Assembly (NCBI RefSeq): GCF_024323335.1
Contig: NC_066581.1
Coordinates: 349,994,409 to 350,058,408, forward strand
From: Lathyrus oleraceus
Lineage: Eukaryota; Streptophyta; Magnoliopsida; Fabales; Fabaceae
Reading direction: 5' to 3'
Length of the DNA: 64,000 nucleotides
Shown: positions 40,698 to 52,190 of the stretch, in pieces
Layout of the letters: every line of letters begins with the position of its first letter
Position numbering within the stretch: position 1 is the first letter of the stretch
Notes under the pieces: model-generated
Told to the model about the DNA's origin: nothing
The model's database searches: none
What the model saw: the letters and a program-made list of their open reading frames with translations, nothing else
Position numbers and translations under genes: made by a program

Positions 40698-40970
40698 TTT
40701 TTATTGTTTTCCTTTATTACATGCATAATAAAGTCTTACACTTTGCCCAAGGTGTAACGGCTCATTTGTAGGGCCATCCATTTAGTTACGTTTCGCAATT
40801 ATTTTTATCATCAATAAAGGACGGCTTTTGCAAACAATTTTGTGTTCTCTTTCTTTCAGTTTTTTTTACTTTTTACAGAAAAAAATGGCAATGTTTCTTT
40901 TTTCGTTTTTCCTTTCTTTCAAAAAAAAATCTCTCATTCTAAGGTAAAGCATGATCCTCCATCATGCAGA
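40675..40970 (+). other. Possible spliced intron between protease and RT regions
   Basis: Ogre elements are known to carry an intron between protease and RT. Here coding stops at 40697, about 300 T-rich bases follow, then CCATCATGCAG (near 40960-40970) looks like a 3' splice site before coding resumes with KYDFDNPIYQAEEG. A donor-like CCAG/GTTACT lies at about 40675. The splice sites are my inference. Confidence 0.4.
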
Positions 40971-41004
40971 GCCGACCACTCGGATCTCACTGCTAACGAC
41001 ACTG

Positions 41005-41224
41005 CTATGGCCAAGTATGACTTCGACAATCCTATCTATCAAGCCGAAGAAGGGGCTGAGGAAGATTGTGAATTGCCTGAAGGGTTAGCTAGATTGTTGA
41101 AACAGGAGGACCAAGCTATTACACCTTATCAGGAGGTGGTTGAGACCATCAACGTTGGTACCGAAGACGACAAGAAAGAGATCAAGATCGGGGCCAGTCT
41201 ACAGGCCGAGAGGAAAGACCGTTG
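41005..41224 (+). pseudogene. Tat element pre-RT segment; RT deleted downstream
   Basis: AKYDFDNPIYQAEEGAEE, then ELPEGLARLLKQEDQAI and EIKIGASLQAERKD form the conserved segment just upstream of Tat RT. The expected RT palm with its YxDD box does not follow. The next recognisable coding, at 41227, is already RNase H. About 1 kb of RT is therefore deleted at 41222-41227. Confidence 0.82.
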
Positions 41225-41226
41225 AA

Positions 41227-41665
41227 CATGTACTTGACTGTGTTAGAAAGGTCAATGGGTTGTGTGCTCGGTCAGCATGACGAGTCAGGTCGAAAAGAGC
41301 ATGCAATATACTACCTTAGAAAAAGTTTACCGACTGTGAACAAAGATACTCATTGCTCGAGAAAACTTGCCGCGCTTTGGCATGGGTTGCTCGCCGACTA
41401 AGACAGTATATGTTGACTCACACGACTCTATTGATATCAAAAATGGATCCAGTCAAGTATATTTTTGAAAAACCATCACTTACCGGAAAGGTTACTAGGC
41501 GACAAATGATACTGACAGAGTATGACATCCAATACACTTCACAAAAAGCCATCAAGGGAAGTGTCTTGTCAGACTATCTTGCAGAGCAACCGATTGATGA
41601 TTACCAACCTATGAGGTTTGACTTTCCTGATGAGGACATCATATTTCTCAAATCGAAAGATTGAG
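41227..41665 (+). pseudogene. Tat element RNase H (first, gypsy type)
   Basis: The frame reads MYLTVLERSMGCVLGQHDES and KEHAIYYL, the 'YL.VS..A.GAVL....G..HPIYY.S' start of gypsy RNase H. After a frame change near 41340 comes LEKTCRALAWVARRLRQYML, then DPVKYIFEKPSLTGKV and LTEYDIQYTSQKAIKGS, the end of the domain. The motif around ERSMG replaces the usual D-x-S of the first metal-binding site, so even without the frameshift the domain is suspect. Confidence 0.82.
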
Positions 41666-41667
41666 AG

Positions 41668-42013
41668 GAACCACTCCCGGAGGAGGGGCCTGACCCTGAA
41701 TCCAAATGGGTTATGATGTTTGATGGGGCGGTCCACGTCAATGGTCGCGGAGTTGGTATAGTGTTGATCACACCGGAAGGGGGTTCATATGCCATTTGGT
41801 GCCAGAATAACTTTTCCCTGCACCAACAATGAAGCCAAATACGAAGCTTGTATCCTAAGACTTGAGGAAGCCGTCAATATACAGATTAAAACCCTGGATG
41901 TATACGGGGATTCAGCTTTGGTCATCAATCAAACCAATGGGAAATGGTATACACCTCAGCCTCATCTGGCTCCTTACAGAGACTACACGAGAAGATTGTT
42001 GACTTTCTTTTGA
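41668..42013 (+). pseudogene. Tat element second RNase H (archaeal type, aRNH)
   Basis: After a stop, KWVMMFDGAVHVNGRGVG gives the first Asp of a second RNase H, followed past a frame change near 41800 by NNEAKYEACILRLEEAV (active-site Glu) and LDVYGDSALVINQTNGKW (active-site Asp). A second, archaeal-type RNase H is a known hallmark of the Tat lineage, so this supports the lineage call. The usual end of the domain and the start of integrase are missing. Confidence 0.85.
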
Positions 42014-42089
42014 AGAAAACCAATTTGCTGATGCTTTGTTTACCTTGTCTTCGATGATTACGGTGCTATACTGGAACTACGTACCCAGA

Positions 42090-42400
42090 ATTGACGTATC
42101 TCGGTCAGAGACGAATGAAGAAAGTATTTGGTCAGAAAGTGCGCCCTCGGGGGTATCAAGTCGGTGAATTGGTACTCAAAAGATTTCTTCCTCCCAACAC
42201 AGATCACAGGGGCAAATGGACACCGAACTATGAGGGTCCGTACGTGGTTAAAAGGATTTTCTATGGCGGAGCTTTGATGCTAACAACCATGGATGGCGAA
42301 GGATTCCCATCCCCTGTCAACTCAGACGCAGTTAAAAAAATACTTCGCATAAAATTGACCCACTGGACAAGTAAAAAGAATAGTCCAGGCAAAAATGGGC
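42090..42400 (+). pseudogene. Tat element integrase C-terminal tail
   Basis: KKVFGQKVRPRGYQVGELVL, then GKWTPNYEGPYVVKRIFYGG and LMLTTMDGEGFPSPVNSDAV is the SH3-like C-terminal end of a gypsy integrase. The zinc finger and the DDE core are absent; the junction with the aRNH is near 42040-42090. Together with the RT loss this makes the element dependent on others for replication. Confidence 0.85.
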
Positions 42401-43763
42401 ATCCCAACAAAAAGAGAATAAAGAGGTTCGGGCAAAAATTAGGGATATAAAAAAAGAGTACACCCGGTGAGTCGAAAACCCAAAAGGGCGGCTCAGGCAA
42501 AAATGGGTATCCCGATGGATTGAAAACCCGAAAAGGGGGCGATCCAGGCAAAAGTTAGGGAATAAGCGAATGACTGTGATCTGAGTTCATCAGTGTTATA
42601 TCACCGTTTCATTCAATCCGGCAATCTTCGAAGGTTAAAGATCGACTAATCATCCACTTCAGAAAGCAAGATGAGCAGAGCGTCTTGAGGACATACGAGT
42701 CATAGCAGAGTCGAAACTCAGTGGGACCCCGTATCCCCGTTGTCATTAGGATAGTTCTCTTTTTATAGCGATCACCTCTTTTCAGGGATCAGCTTCCTGA
42801 TACCCTCGCCTATTCCTGGCACAAATTTTCTCCCCATTAAGAGTCGAATAATTCAGTTAAAGAGCCTCTTTATTTTTCATTTATCAGTTTGTTTGCAAAA
42901 ATATCCGAATTTTTGATAAAACATATTGCATATGAACATAATGGTGGCTTTTGCAGATGATTTGCAAAGGAAAACATTTAAAATTGCTTTGAATGTGCTT
43001 AATCCCGAACGGTGAATTCAAACCGAGTAATTCCCCGAGGCATACGTGTATTTTTGGTTGCAGGTCACAGGAACCGGATGCCAAGTCATGAATCCTCATC
43101 CCCAAGCGGTTGACAAAGTCTCTCCTCAGCAGAGCATGTTCCCCAACAGAGTTGACAGTATCCAGACTGTTTATCCCCAGTAGAGTTGACAGTATCCAGA
43201 CTATATATCCCCAGTGGAGTTGACAGTGTCAGACTGTATCTTCCTAGCAACAGCGGAGTGGTTGCATAAGCAACAGATGAGAGGGTGGCGTTCCCAGTGT
43301 TCATCTCATTCCCCAGCAAATTATTTTTAACAGATTTGTTAATCCCCAGCTTGAGGGCGATTAGCAAGTTCATATCCCCAGCAAAGGCCGTTTCCTACGA
43401 CATTTCCCCAAGAAGTGTTTTCCCCACGGACTCTCCTCACAGAGCCTCGCCGAACAAAGTTTCCATAGTTGATACTCCCCCCGCAAGGTCAACTTTTCAA
43501 GCAGCCAATTTATTTTTGGTGGCTCATTGGTCCCGGCAGACGGATCATTCCCCACAGAGCATTCAAGGATTGATACAACGATCTGTTCCCTACCGGAGTT
43601 TGCTTCCCCAAGCAGATTTCTTTTTACACCATGCATAACATTTGCATTTGCATGCATATCATATCAAGCATACACATAAGCTGATAAACAGGTTCTTCCA
43701 AGCAGACTGAAGAATTACTTTACAACCAAGGTCATGAGATCTAGCCAGAGGATCAAGCGTGAG

Positions 43764-44135
43764 TGATCCAGCCTGATGGTCGTTTTGAAGATTCAGCCTG
43801 AGAATCGTTTTCCAATGATCCAACCTAAGGGTCATTTTGAAGATTCAGCCTGAGAATCGTTTTCCAGTGATCCAGCCTGAGGGTCATTTTGAAGATTCAG
43901 CCTGAGAATCGTGTTCCAGTGATCCGGCCTGAGGTTCATTTTGGAGATTCAGCCTGAGAATCGTGTTCCAGTGATCCAGCCTGAGGGTCCATTTCGAAGA
44001 TTCAGCCTGAGAATCGTGTTCTAGTGATCCAGCCTGAGGGTCATTTCAAAGATTCAGCCTGAGAATCGTGTTCCAGTGATCCAGCCTGAGGGTCATTTCG
44101 AAGATTCAGCCTGAGAATCGTGTTCCAGTAAGCCA
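43764..44135 (+). repeat. 52-bp tandem repeat in the Tat 3' UTR
   Basis: The phrase TGATCCAGCCTGAGGGTCAT recurs with starts at 43764, 43816, 43868, 43920, 43972, 44025 and 44077, a 52-bp period with one 53-bp step. Each unit also holds GATTCAGCCTGAGAATCGT, so the unit is itself two related halves. Seven copies with few differences. Confidence 0.95.
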
Positions 44136-44383
44136 GCCTAAGGCTCAATTTGAAGATTCCCCAGTGAAGTCGCCTACAAGCTTTATTTCCCCAGCAAACC
44201 CAAGTCTAATTGAGGAGTCGTTACAACATGTTCTAGCCCGAAGAATATGTACGAAGCCCAAAAGTGGAATATTCTCGAAGCTGCATATCTAATATGAAGG
44301 TTGGGTGTAGATTTCAAAAGAGGGTCAACCAGCGCATGCCTCAGATGCGGGATCCTAATGACGGGAATTTATCATCAAAACAA

Positions 44384-44700
44384 TCCAGATCTAGCCAGAA
44401 GATCGAAGTAGATTCAGCCAGAGAATCGAAACAAAGAAGATCTAGCCAGAAGATCGAAAATCGCAACAATTCAGATCTAGCCAGAAGATCGAAGTAGATT
44501 CAGCCAGAGAATCAAAGGAAATAGATTCAGCCAGAGAATCGAAACGGAGGAGATCTAGCCAGAAGATCGAAGAAGATCTAGCCAGAAGATCAAAATCGTA
44601 TCCAGCCCGAGGATCAAAATTAATATCCAATCAGAGGACTAAATTGAGTATAGGTTCAGCCAGAGGATCGAAACTCCAGATTAAGCCAGAGGATCGGAAG
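44384..44700 (+). repeat. ~22-bp minisatellite in the Tat 3' UTR
   Basis: Repeats of GATCTAGCCAGAAGATCGAA and GATTCAGCCAGAGAATCGAA alternate irregularly. They resemble the half-units of the 52-bp satellite upstream, suggesting a common GAT-C-AGCC-GAG-ATCG ancestor. Confidence 0.9.
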
Positions 44701-44858
44701 AAAAATAAACAGCACGGTGTATTTGCGCGTTTTTGTGGTGTTCTCAGAGCGCAAATTTTCGGTCTGTCTTTGGTATTTAATCACAGCTCACCCCGTTTGT
44801 CTGATAAGCTGTTCGCTTTCATCCTACTCGGTTTAGCTGATGATTGAATAGGGGCAGC

Positions 44859-45525
44859 TGTAACACCCCAAAATTTGCCCTCCTCATTCATGCATTCATT
44901 TAGCATTTCATATTGCATTTCATCATGTCAATCAGAATTAGATCCGAAAAAAAAAAAACGAAAAAAAAAATGGAAAAAAAAAAAGAAAAAAAAAATAATA
45001 ATAAAAAAAAAAAATTTACAAAAAAAATAAATAAAAAAATAAATAAAATATAATAAAAAATTTTGGACTTGGGTCTCTCTCATTTGAGCCCACAAAACCA
45101 TGAAATTCAGTCTATAAATACCAAGGCTTCACTTGAGAAAAAGGAAGAGAAGCAAAATACTCTGAGGTTTCCTTGGAACAAAACCCTGGACAAAACCTGA
45201 AGAGAAACCTGACAGAGAATTCAGAGCAACCTCCAAACCCTGAAGGGCCTCACGGGTGCAACTCAATTTCAATCAAGCTCTCCAATCAGGTTTGCCCTAT
45301 TCCCATTATTTTACGCCTTCAATTTGAATGTTTTAAATGTGTTATGTATTATGAATGGGTGAAACCTATGCCTTGAATGTTTAATCACATGATTTCTGAA
45401 GTGTATGCCACAGGGTTTGAGGTTTCTGAAACCATACTGTTATCCATGAAAAAAATGCTTATGGTGTTTCACTAACCCTTTTGTTGAGTTTTTGTGAGGG
45501 CTCACATGACTTTTGCAGGGATAAC
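44859..45525 (+). repeat. Tat element 3' LTR, left part
   Basis: Starts TGTAACACCCCAAAATTTGC after the short purine tract ATAGGGGCAG and runs to GCAGGGATAAC, where the Athila element is inserted. The remaining 933 bp of this LTR are at 59076-60008. Confidence 0.95.
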
Positions 45526-45757
45526 TGATAACACGAAATTATATCATATTTTAGGACTTAATTCAATTAAATTTTATTATTATTTATTTCAGTTCACTTC
45601 ATTTTATTAGATATTATGCGGTATTTTCTTCCTATTTGTCTCAGGTGGCTTATTTTGAAGCACAAGTAAAAATGGAAGAAAAGGAGGTGCAAAAAGGAGA
45701 GAAAATGAACCAAATGTCAAAGCCCAGCCCAAAGCACAAAACGCAGGTGCCGTGCAT

Positions 45758-45842
45758 GTGACGGACGTCACAGAGGCTGTGACGAGCGTCACGCCTTGCA
45801 CACTCCTATGACGGACGTCACACATGGTGTGACGAACGTCAC
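45758..45842 (+). promoter_or_regulatory. Array of four TGACG..CGTCA palindromes in the Athila LTR
   Basis: GTGACGGACGTCAC (45758), GTGACGAGCGTCAC (45779), ATGACGGACGTCAC (45808) and GTGACGAACGTCAC (45829). Starts are 21, 29 and 21 bp apart, so two pairs form a 50-bp unit repeated twice. TGACG is the core bound by plant TGA-type bZIP factors (as-1 and CRE-like elements). A role as enhancer upstream of the TATA box 133 bp away is inferred. The same array stands in the 3' LTR at 57565-57649. Confidence 0.8.
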
Positions 45843-45974
45843 ACCATTCCCCTACATTTTTGGCGCAAGGAACGCCTCAGAGACGTTGAGGGAGTATTGA
45901 GCCCTATATCCACGCCCAACTTTTATGCACGTTAAAGACCTTTTTGGAAGCGGAAGCGGTTACTCAAGCATCAA

Positions 45975-45982
45975 TATAAATA
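45975..45982 (+). promoter_or_regulatory. TATA box of the Athila LTR
   Basis: TATAAATA in the context CATCAATATAAATAGCC, about 450 bp into the LTR and 133 bp after the palindrome array. The likely start of the element RNA is about 30 bp downstream. Confidence 0.75.
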
Positions 45983-47269
45983 GCCACTTGCAAAACCTAA
46001 AAGGGTTCCGAAGCTTTTCCATATTTTTTCCTTTGCCGTTTTCGCTTTTGCATATTTTCTTTTTCAGCAACTTAAGCATTATTGTTTCTTTATTATTTTT
46101 ACGAGTTCTACACTATTTCCCTTGCAATTTCTATTTTCCTTTTTAGCATTTAGTTAATTCTTTTCGCACAATAGTTTCTACACCGGAAACTATTGTGTAC
46201 CTTTTTACCGGATCTAACCTTACGTTAGAATCTAGTTTTTTATTTCCTTCGTTTTAATTTGTTGTTAATTGAAGAATCCAAGAACAAATCCTACCGGCTT
46301 GTGGTGGAGTGTTCAAGACTATTGTTTAACTCATTCAGGTTCTTTAATTATTATTTAATGCTTTGTTTTATTATTTATTTATATTATCTGCCTGGGATGA
46401 GTCTGTTTATGCATGATAAGTATTTTAGTTTGTTTAGCATGTCTGGCTAATTCGCTTAGATATCGGTATGTAAAGTAAGCGGAATAAGGAATCAAAACTA
46501 AGTCGGTTTAATCTAATTTAAAATTAAAATCACTCTTTTTACGGTCTCAATTTACAGGTTTAATAACAAAAGTTTTTACGAAAGAAAAAGACATAAAGAA
46601 GTTAAAATCAATAGAGCGAGAGTTTGAGGTTTTAACTGGACAGTGTAAATTAGACATTAATTCTAGATCAGGGCGAGAGCAAGTTTTAGAGTTAATTAAA
46701 TTCCGATCTTTTCCAAAAAGTATTTTTAAAGATTGAATGTGAGGACGAGAGTTAAGCATTCGAATTTAATTATATAACCTAAGTCAACAGAGCGAGAGTT
46801 TGAGATAAGGGTGTTTAAACGGTCAGTGTTTTCTTGAAAAGAGTTTCTATGGACTGTATTGCTTTCAAAAAATGGTTTTTGACTTAATTATAAGTGACAG
46901 CTACATTAACATAAAATCATGGTTTAATCAACAGAGCGAGAGTTTGAGATAAAACTTTTAATCAATAAAGTCAACTGAAAAGATTTATTTTAAAACCAAG
47001 AAACCGACGAAGAATTGATTCCCTAATTACGACGAACTACATACCGATATCCGCTTTATTAATATTTAATCTAGATCTTAGTTCAGTTTTTAGCTTTTCC
47101 CCCAAATAATCAACCATAAACCACCTTAGCTTTACGAAGTAACCTTAGATAACGGTATATCGATTCATAAGTCCCTGTGGGATCGATATCTTTTAAAACT
47201 ACGCGATAGAACTGTGCACTTGCAGTTTGTACCCCAAATTCGACTCATAAAGTCGAGCGATCAAGTTTT

Positions 47270-47287
47270 TGGCGCCGTTGCCGGGGA
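47270..47287 (+). other. Athila primer-binding site (tRNA-Asp)
   Basis: TGGCGCCGTTGCCGGGGA, six bases after the LTR, is the exact complement of the 3' end of plant aspartate tRNA (TCCCCGGCAACGGCGCCA), the primer usual for Athila-group elements. Confidence 0.92.
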
Positions 47288-47374
47288 CTTTTATTTAATC
47301 GATATCGTAACTCTTCCGTTACGCTGTAGAGACTAAGGTTTCTTTTTCTTCTATTCTTTCTTTCGTTGATTTGT

Positions 47375-49163
47375 ATGCCACGCACTCGCTCACAAGGCGA
47401 ACCGCTCTATTTACGAATCAACGATATCGAACTATATCTCCGAGTCCTACGACGAATTCGGGAATATCGTGCTGCAAACAATCTCCCTCCTGTAGAACTT
47501 CCTGATCTCAAAAACATTTTTCCTTCGATAACCGAGATGGCAGAACCAGCTCGTGCTCTTAGAGATTACGCCGCTCCATCGCAAGATGAACCGCATTCAA
47601 GTATTGCTCCGCCCGCAATCGAAGCAAACAACTTCGAACTTAAACCTTCGCTGTTGCAGGCTGTGCAACAGAACCAATTCTCTGGAAATCCTACCGAGGA
47701 TCCAAACCTTCATTTATCCGTATTTGTCCAATACGCTGATACTGTTAAAGCTAATGGTGTCACTTCAGAGGCAATTCGACTTCGTCTTTTTCCTTTCTCA
47801 TTAAGAGATAGCGCTAGAAGATGGCTTCAGTCTCTCCCTTCAAACTCTGTCACCACATGGAACGAGTTGAAGAAAGTTTTTCTTGCCCGATACTTTCCGC
47901 CAAGCAAAACAGCTATGTTAAGAGCCCAGATAAACGGATTTAAACAGAAAGACAACGAGTCTCTTTTCGAAGCATGGGAAAGATACAAAGACATGATGCG
48001 ACTTTGCCCACACCATGGTTTGGAAGACTGGTTAGTAATTCACACATTTTATAATGGTCTCTTGTACAACACAAGGTTAACAATAGACGCCGCTGCAGGT
48101 GGTGCACTAATGAACAAACCTTATGCTGATGCTTACCAGCTTATCGAGAGCATGGCCCAAAACCACTATCAGTGGGGAACCGAACGAACAATGGTGGAAA
48201 AACCTCAAACGAAAACTGGCATGTACGAGATAAGTAACCTTGATCACGTTCATGCAAAAGTGGATGCTCTGGTCCAGAAAATTGAAAGTTTAAATGTATC
48301 GCCTCCAACCGCCGTGGTTGCTATAACTCGGAATTGCGAGGTCTGTGGAATCCAAGGTCACACCCCTACGGATTGTCAACTCTTGACAGGAATCCAAGCA
48401 GAGCAAGTGAACTATGCTCAAGGAAGCCCCTACTCACATACCTATAACTCAAATTGGAAGAACCATCCAAACTTTTCATATAAGAGTAATAATGCTTTGT
48501 ACGCACCTGGACAATCTCCAAATCAAGCCCCAGCTATACCTCCAGGATATCAGAAACCGAACCCATCCATGCCTAACAATAACGCCCCTAGGAAATCCAA
48601 CTTGGAAATCATGATGGAAAACTTTATAGCTTCCCAACAACAAACCAATAAAGATTTTTTTAAACCAGAATGTACACACTGGCGAACAACTTAAACAACT
48701 AGCAAGCAAAGTAGATGCCCTGGCTACCCATAACAAAATGCTGGAAACACAAATATCACAAGTAGCTCAACAACAAGCACCTACTGCTGCCCCAACTGGT
48801 ACATTCCCTGGACAACCCCAACCTAACCCGAGAAGCCACGCTCATGCAATTATATTAAGAAGTGGAACGGAAGTGGAAGGACCGTCTGATCCAAGGATAG
48901 AAAACCAAAACCCTAAGAAATCAACTGAGGAAAGTGAACCTGAGGAAAAGGAAGAGAGTAATAAGGAAACCCTAGAAAAGAAGGAACCTTATGTACCTCC
49001 ACCACCTTACAAACCACCTATCCCTTACCCTCGAAGGCTTGTTAAAACCAAAGATGCGGGCCAATTTAGAAAATTTGTTGATCTCCTTAAACAATTAAAC
49101 GTTACAATTCCGTTCACCGAAGCTATTACGCAGATGCCCTCATATGCTAAATTCTTAAAATAA
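47375..49163 (+). pseudogene. Athila gag
   Basis: The start is the ATG at 47375 (MPRTRSQGEP); an upstream TTG in the same frame is not needed. The capsid domain (residues ~100-270) contains QFSGNPTEDPNLHLSVF, LFPFSLRDSARRWLQSLP and FEAWERYKDMMRLCPHHG, all typical of Athila gag. The zinc knuckle is CEVCGIQGHTPTDC near residue 325. In a run of seven Ts at 48654-48660 one extra base shifts the frame and ends the protein at 48694. The natural frame continues from about 48660 with a coiled segment (QLASKVDALATHNKMLE) and a Pro/Glu-rich linker, and meets a stop at 49161. Confidence 0.93.
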
Positions 49164-52100
49164 ATTCTTTCTAATAAGAGGAAACTTGAAGATAGCGAAA
49201 CCGTTACACTCCCTGCCGAATGTAGCGCTATAATCCAAAACATGCCTCCTAAACTCAAGGATCCGGGTAGTTTCTCTATACCCTGTCACATAGGAAAATT
49301 TGTCATCGACAAAGCCTTATGCGATTTAGGAGCCGGAATTAGCGTTATGCCTTTATCCATATGTAAGAAACTGGAAATGGGAGAATTAAGACCGACCAAA
49401 ATGTCTGTGCAACTAGCAGATCGTTCCATCAAATATCCTGTAGGAATTCTTGAAAACGTTCCCGTACGCATAGGTCAATTCTACATTCCAACTGATTTTA
49501 CAATTATGGACATTAGAGAAGATGATATTACACCCATTATACTGGGAAGACCGTTTTTAGCAACTGCCGGTGCAATCATAGACGTAAAACGAGGACGACT
49601 CACCTTCGAAGTAGGTGAAGAGAAAATTGAGTTCATTCTTTCCCAATTCTTGAAAGCACCTGCAATAGAAGATACATGTTACTTCATGGATATCATCGAT
49701 GAATGCATAAAAGAAGCAGAGTTAGGAGAAGACAAATCATCAGACTATCTTTTAAAAGACAAATCTAACCAATGTTTAGCGATAACACCGGACCCCACGC
49801 AATGTCTTAACAAACCAACCCTTGACCTGAAAACACTTCCCAAAAATCTGAGATATGAATTCCTAGACTTAGAACTTGAACGACCTGTGATAGTTAATGC
49901 AGACCTAGGAAGACTCGAAACAGAAAAACTCCTACATATCTTAAGAAAGTATCCAACCGCACTAGGTTACCACATCACCGATCTTAAAGGAATAAGTCCT
50001 TCTATTTGTATGCACCGCATCATGCTAGAAGAAGACTGTAAAACCTCTAGGGAACACCAGAGGAGACTAAATCCGATCCTGAGTGAGGTAGTAAAGAAGG
50101 AAATAACCAAGTTATTAGAAGCAGGTATTATATATCCTATATCTGATAGCAAATGGGTTAGTCCTGTACACGTAGTACCAAAGAAAGGAGGCATAACCGT
50201 TATTGAAAACGAAAAAGGGGAAACTATAACTAAACGAATCGAATCGGGATGGAGAATGTGCATTGACTATAGGAAACTAAACAAAGCAACCCGAAAAGAT
50301 CATTTCCCTTTACCATTCATTGACCTGATGTTAGAACGATTAGCAAAACATTCGCATTTCTGTTATCTAGACGGTTATTCAGGCTTCTTTCAAATACCAA
50401 TTCACCCTGATGACCAAGAAAAGACGACGTTCACGTGCCCTTTTGGTACCTTCGCTTATAGACGAATGCCGTTTGGCCTGTGTAATGCTCCTGTAACCTT
50501 TCAAAGATGCATGATGGCAATTTTCTCCGACTTTCTCGAAAACATCATGGAAGTATTTATGGATGACTTTTCCGTATACGGACAAAGTTTTGAAGAATGC
50601 CTTGAAAACCTAGAAAGAGTTCTTGAGCGATGTGTAAAAGTAAACTTAGTACTTAACTGGGAGAAGTGCCATTTTATGGTACAAGAAGGAATCGTTTTAG
50701 GACACATCATCTCGAATAGAGGAATTGAAGTAGACAAAGCCAAAATAGAGGTAATCGAAAACCTTCAACCCCCAAGAACCGTGAGAGAAGTACGAAGCTT
50801 CTTAGGACACGCAGGTTTTTACCGACGATTCATCAAAGACTTCTCTAAGATAACTAAACCTTTAACCGGACTATTGATGAAAGATGCTGATTTCATATTC
50901 AACGATAACTGTTTAAAAGCATTTCAAGCGCTTAAGCAAGCATTGATCTCCGCACCCATAATGCAGACACCCGACTGGAATGAACCATTCGAAATAATGT
51001 GTGATGCCAGCGATTATGCTGTAGGTGCTGTTTTAGGACAAGGAAAGGATAAAAAGCTTCACGTTATATATTACGCAAGTAGAACCCTAGATGAAGCGCA
51101 GATGAACTACGCCACTACCGAGAAAGAACTCCTAGCAGTTGTATTTGCGCTAGATAAATTTCGTTCTTACTTGGTCGGAGCCAAAATAATAGTTTACACT
51201 GATCACGCTGCTATCAAGTACCTTTTAACAAAAAAGGATGCTAAACCTAGACTCCTAAGATGGATCTTGTTGCTACAAGAGTTCGATTTAGAAATCAAAG
51301 ACAAGAAAGGAACTGAAAACGTAGTAGCAGACCACCTCTCTAGACTTGAGAACCTTGAACCGGAAAGAACCTCAATTAACGATGATTTCTCGTACGATAA
51401 ACTTATAGCTACTTTGGAAGAGAACAACTCCGACAAACAAGTAGAAACCACCTTAGCTATATCTGTCACACCATGGTACGCTGATCTCGTCAATTATTTA
51501 GCTGCCGGAATAGTTCCGCCTACTTTATCTTACCAGCAGAAGAAACGATTCTTCTACGATATAAAACACTATTACTGGGATGATCCCTTACTTTTCAAAA
51601 GGGGCCCCGATGGTATTTTCCGTCGATGTATACCCGAAGAAGAGGTAGAAAATATAATCCAACACTTCCACTCCGCTCCTTATGGTGGACACACAAGTAC
51701 ATCCAAGACCTGCTCTAAAATCCTACAAGCCGGCTTTTATTGGCCAACTATATGGAAGGACGTACATGCGGCTATTAAGGAATGTGACAGATGTCAACGC
51801 ACAGGAAACATATCTAGACGTGACGAGATGCCACAAAAAGGTATTTTGGAAGTAGAGATCTTCGACGTGTGGGGAATAGACTTCATGGGACCTTTTCCAT
51901 CCTCTTTCGGTAACAAATACATACTCGTGGCAGTTGACTACGTATCAAAATGGATCGAAGCTATAGCTTCTCCAACAAATGACACCCGAGTAGTAACTAG
52001 ACTCTTTAAGAATATAATATTTCCGAGATTTGGCATCCCAAGAATAGTAGTCAGTGATGGTGGATCGCACTTTATATCCAAGGTACTCGAAAAACTATTG

Positions 52101-52190
52101 TTTAAATATGGCGTGAGACATAGGATAGCGACACCTTACCACCCTCAGACCAGTGGACAAGTGGAAGTATCTAACAGAGAAATCAAGTAA
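49164..52190 (+). pseudogene. Athila pol: protease, RT, RNase H, integrase
   Basis: This is one long frame, in phase with the end of gag. Counting from the ATG at 49242: protease site [13 protein letters not shown] (D28); RT with [17 protein letters not shown], the fingers-palm block and FMDDFSVYG (first D at 441); RNase H with [14 protein letters not shown] (D588), [15 protein letters not shown] and [11 protein letters not shown]; the integrase zinc finger with H-H-C-C (CDRCQRTGN); and the core with D880 (GIDFMGPFP), SDGGSHF and the Glu of [13 protein letters not shown] at 52188-52190 cuts the integrase right after that Glu. All catalytic residues are present; only the stops at 49161 and 52188 spoil it. 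Confidence 0.95.

Larger units (their letters stand above)
42401..44858 (+). other. Tat element 3' untranslated region
   Basis: About 2.4 kb between integrase and the 3' LTR with no coding sequence. It contains three families of short tandem repeats: a gttgacag/ccccag-type phrase (43130-43240), a 52-bp satellite (43764-44130) and a 22-bp-type minisatellite (44384-44700). Tat-lineage 3' UTRs are known to be hypervariable and to give rise to satellites. Confidence 0.8.
45526..47263 (+). repeat. Athila 5' LTR
   Basis: Ends TGATAACACG and GAGCGATCA, 1738 bp, exactly as long as the 3' LTR. It holds a four-palindrome array (45758-45842) and a TATA box (45975-45982). GAGCGAGAGTTTGAG recurs three times toward its right half (46613, 46795 and 46936 approximately). 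Confidence 0.97.

Noticed and set aside
43764..44135. Regular 52-bp repeats as a possible CRISPR array
   Set aside because: Units are head to tail without unique spacers, lie in a plant retrotransposon 3' UTR, and no cas gene is present.
45925..46759. Short open frames in the Athila LTR, repeated at 57732-58566
   Set aside because: Same frames in both LTRs because the LTRs are nearly identical; composition is that of untranslated DNA.
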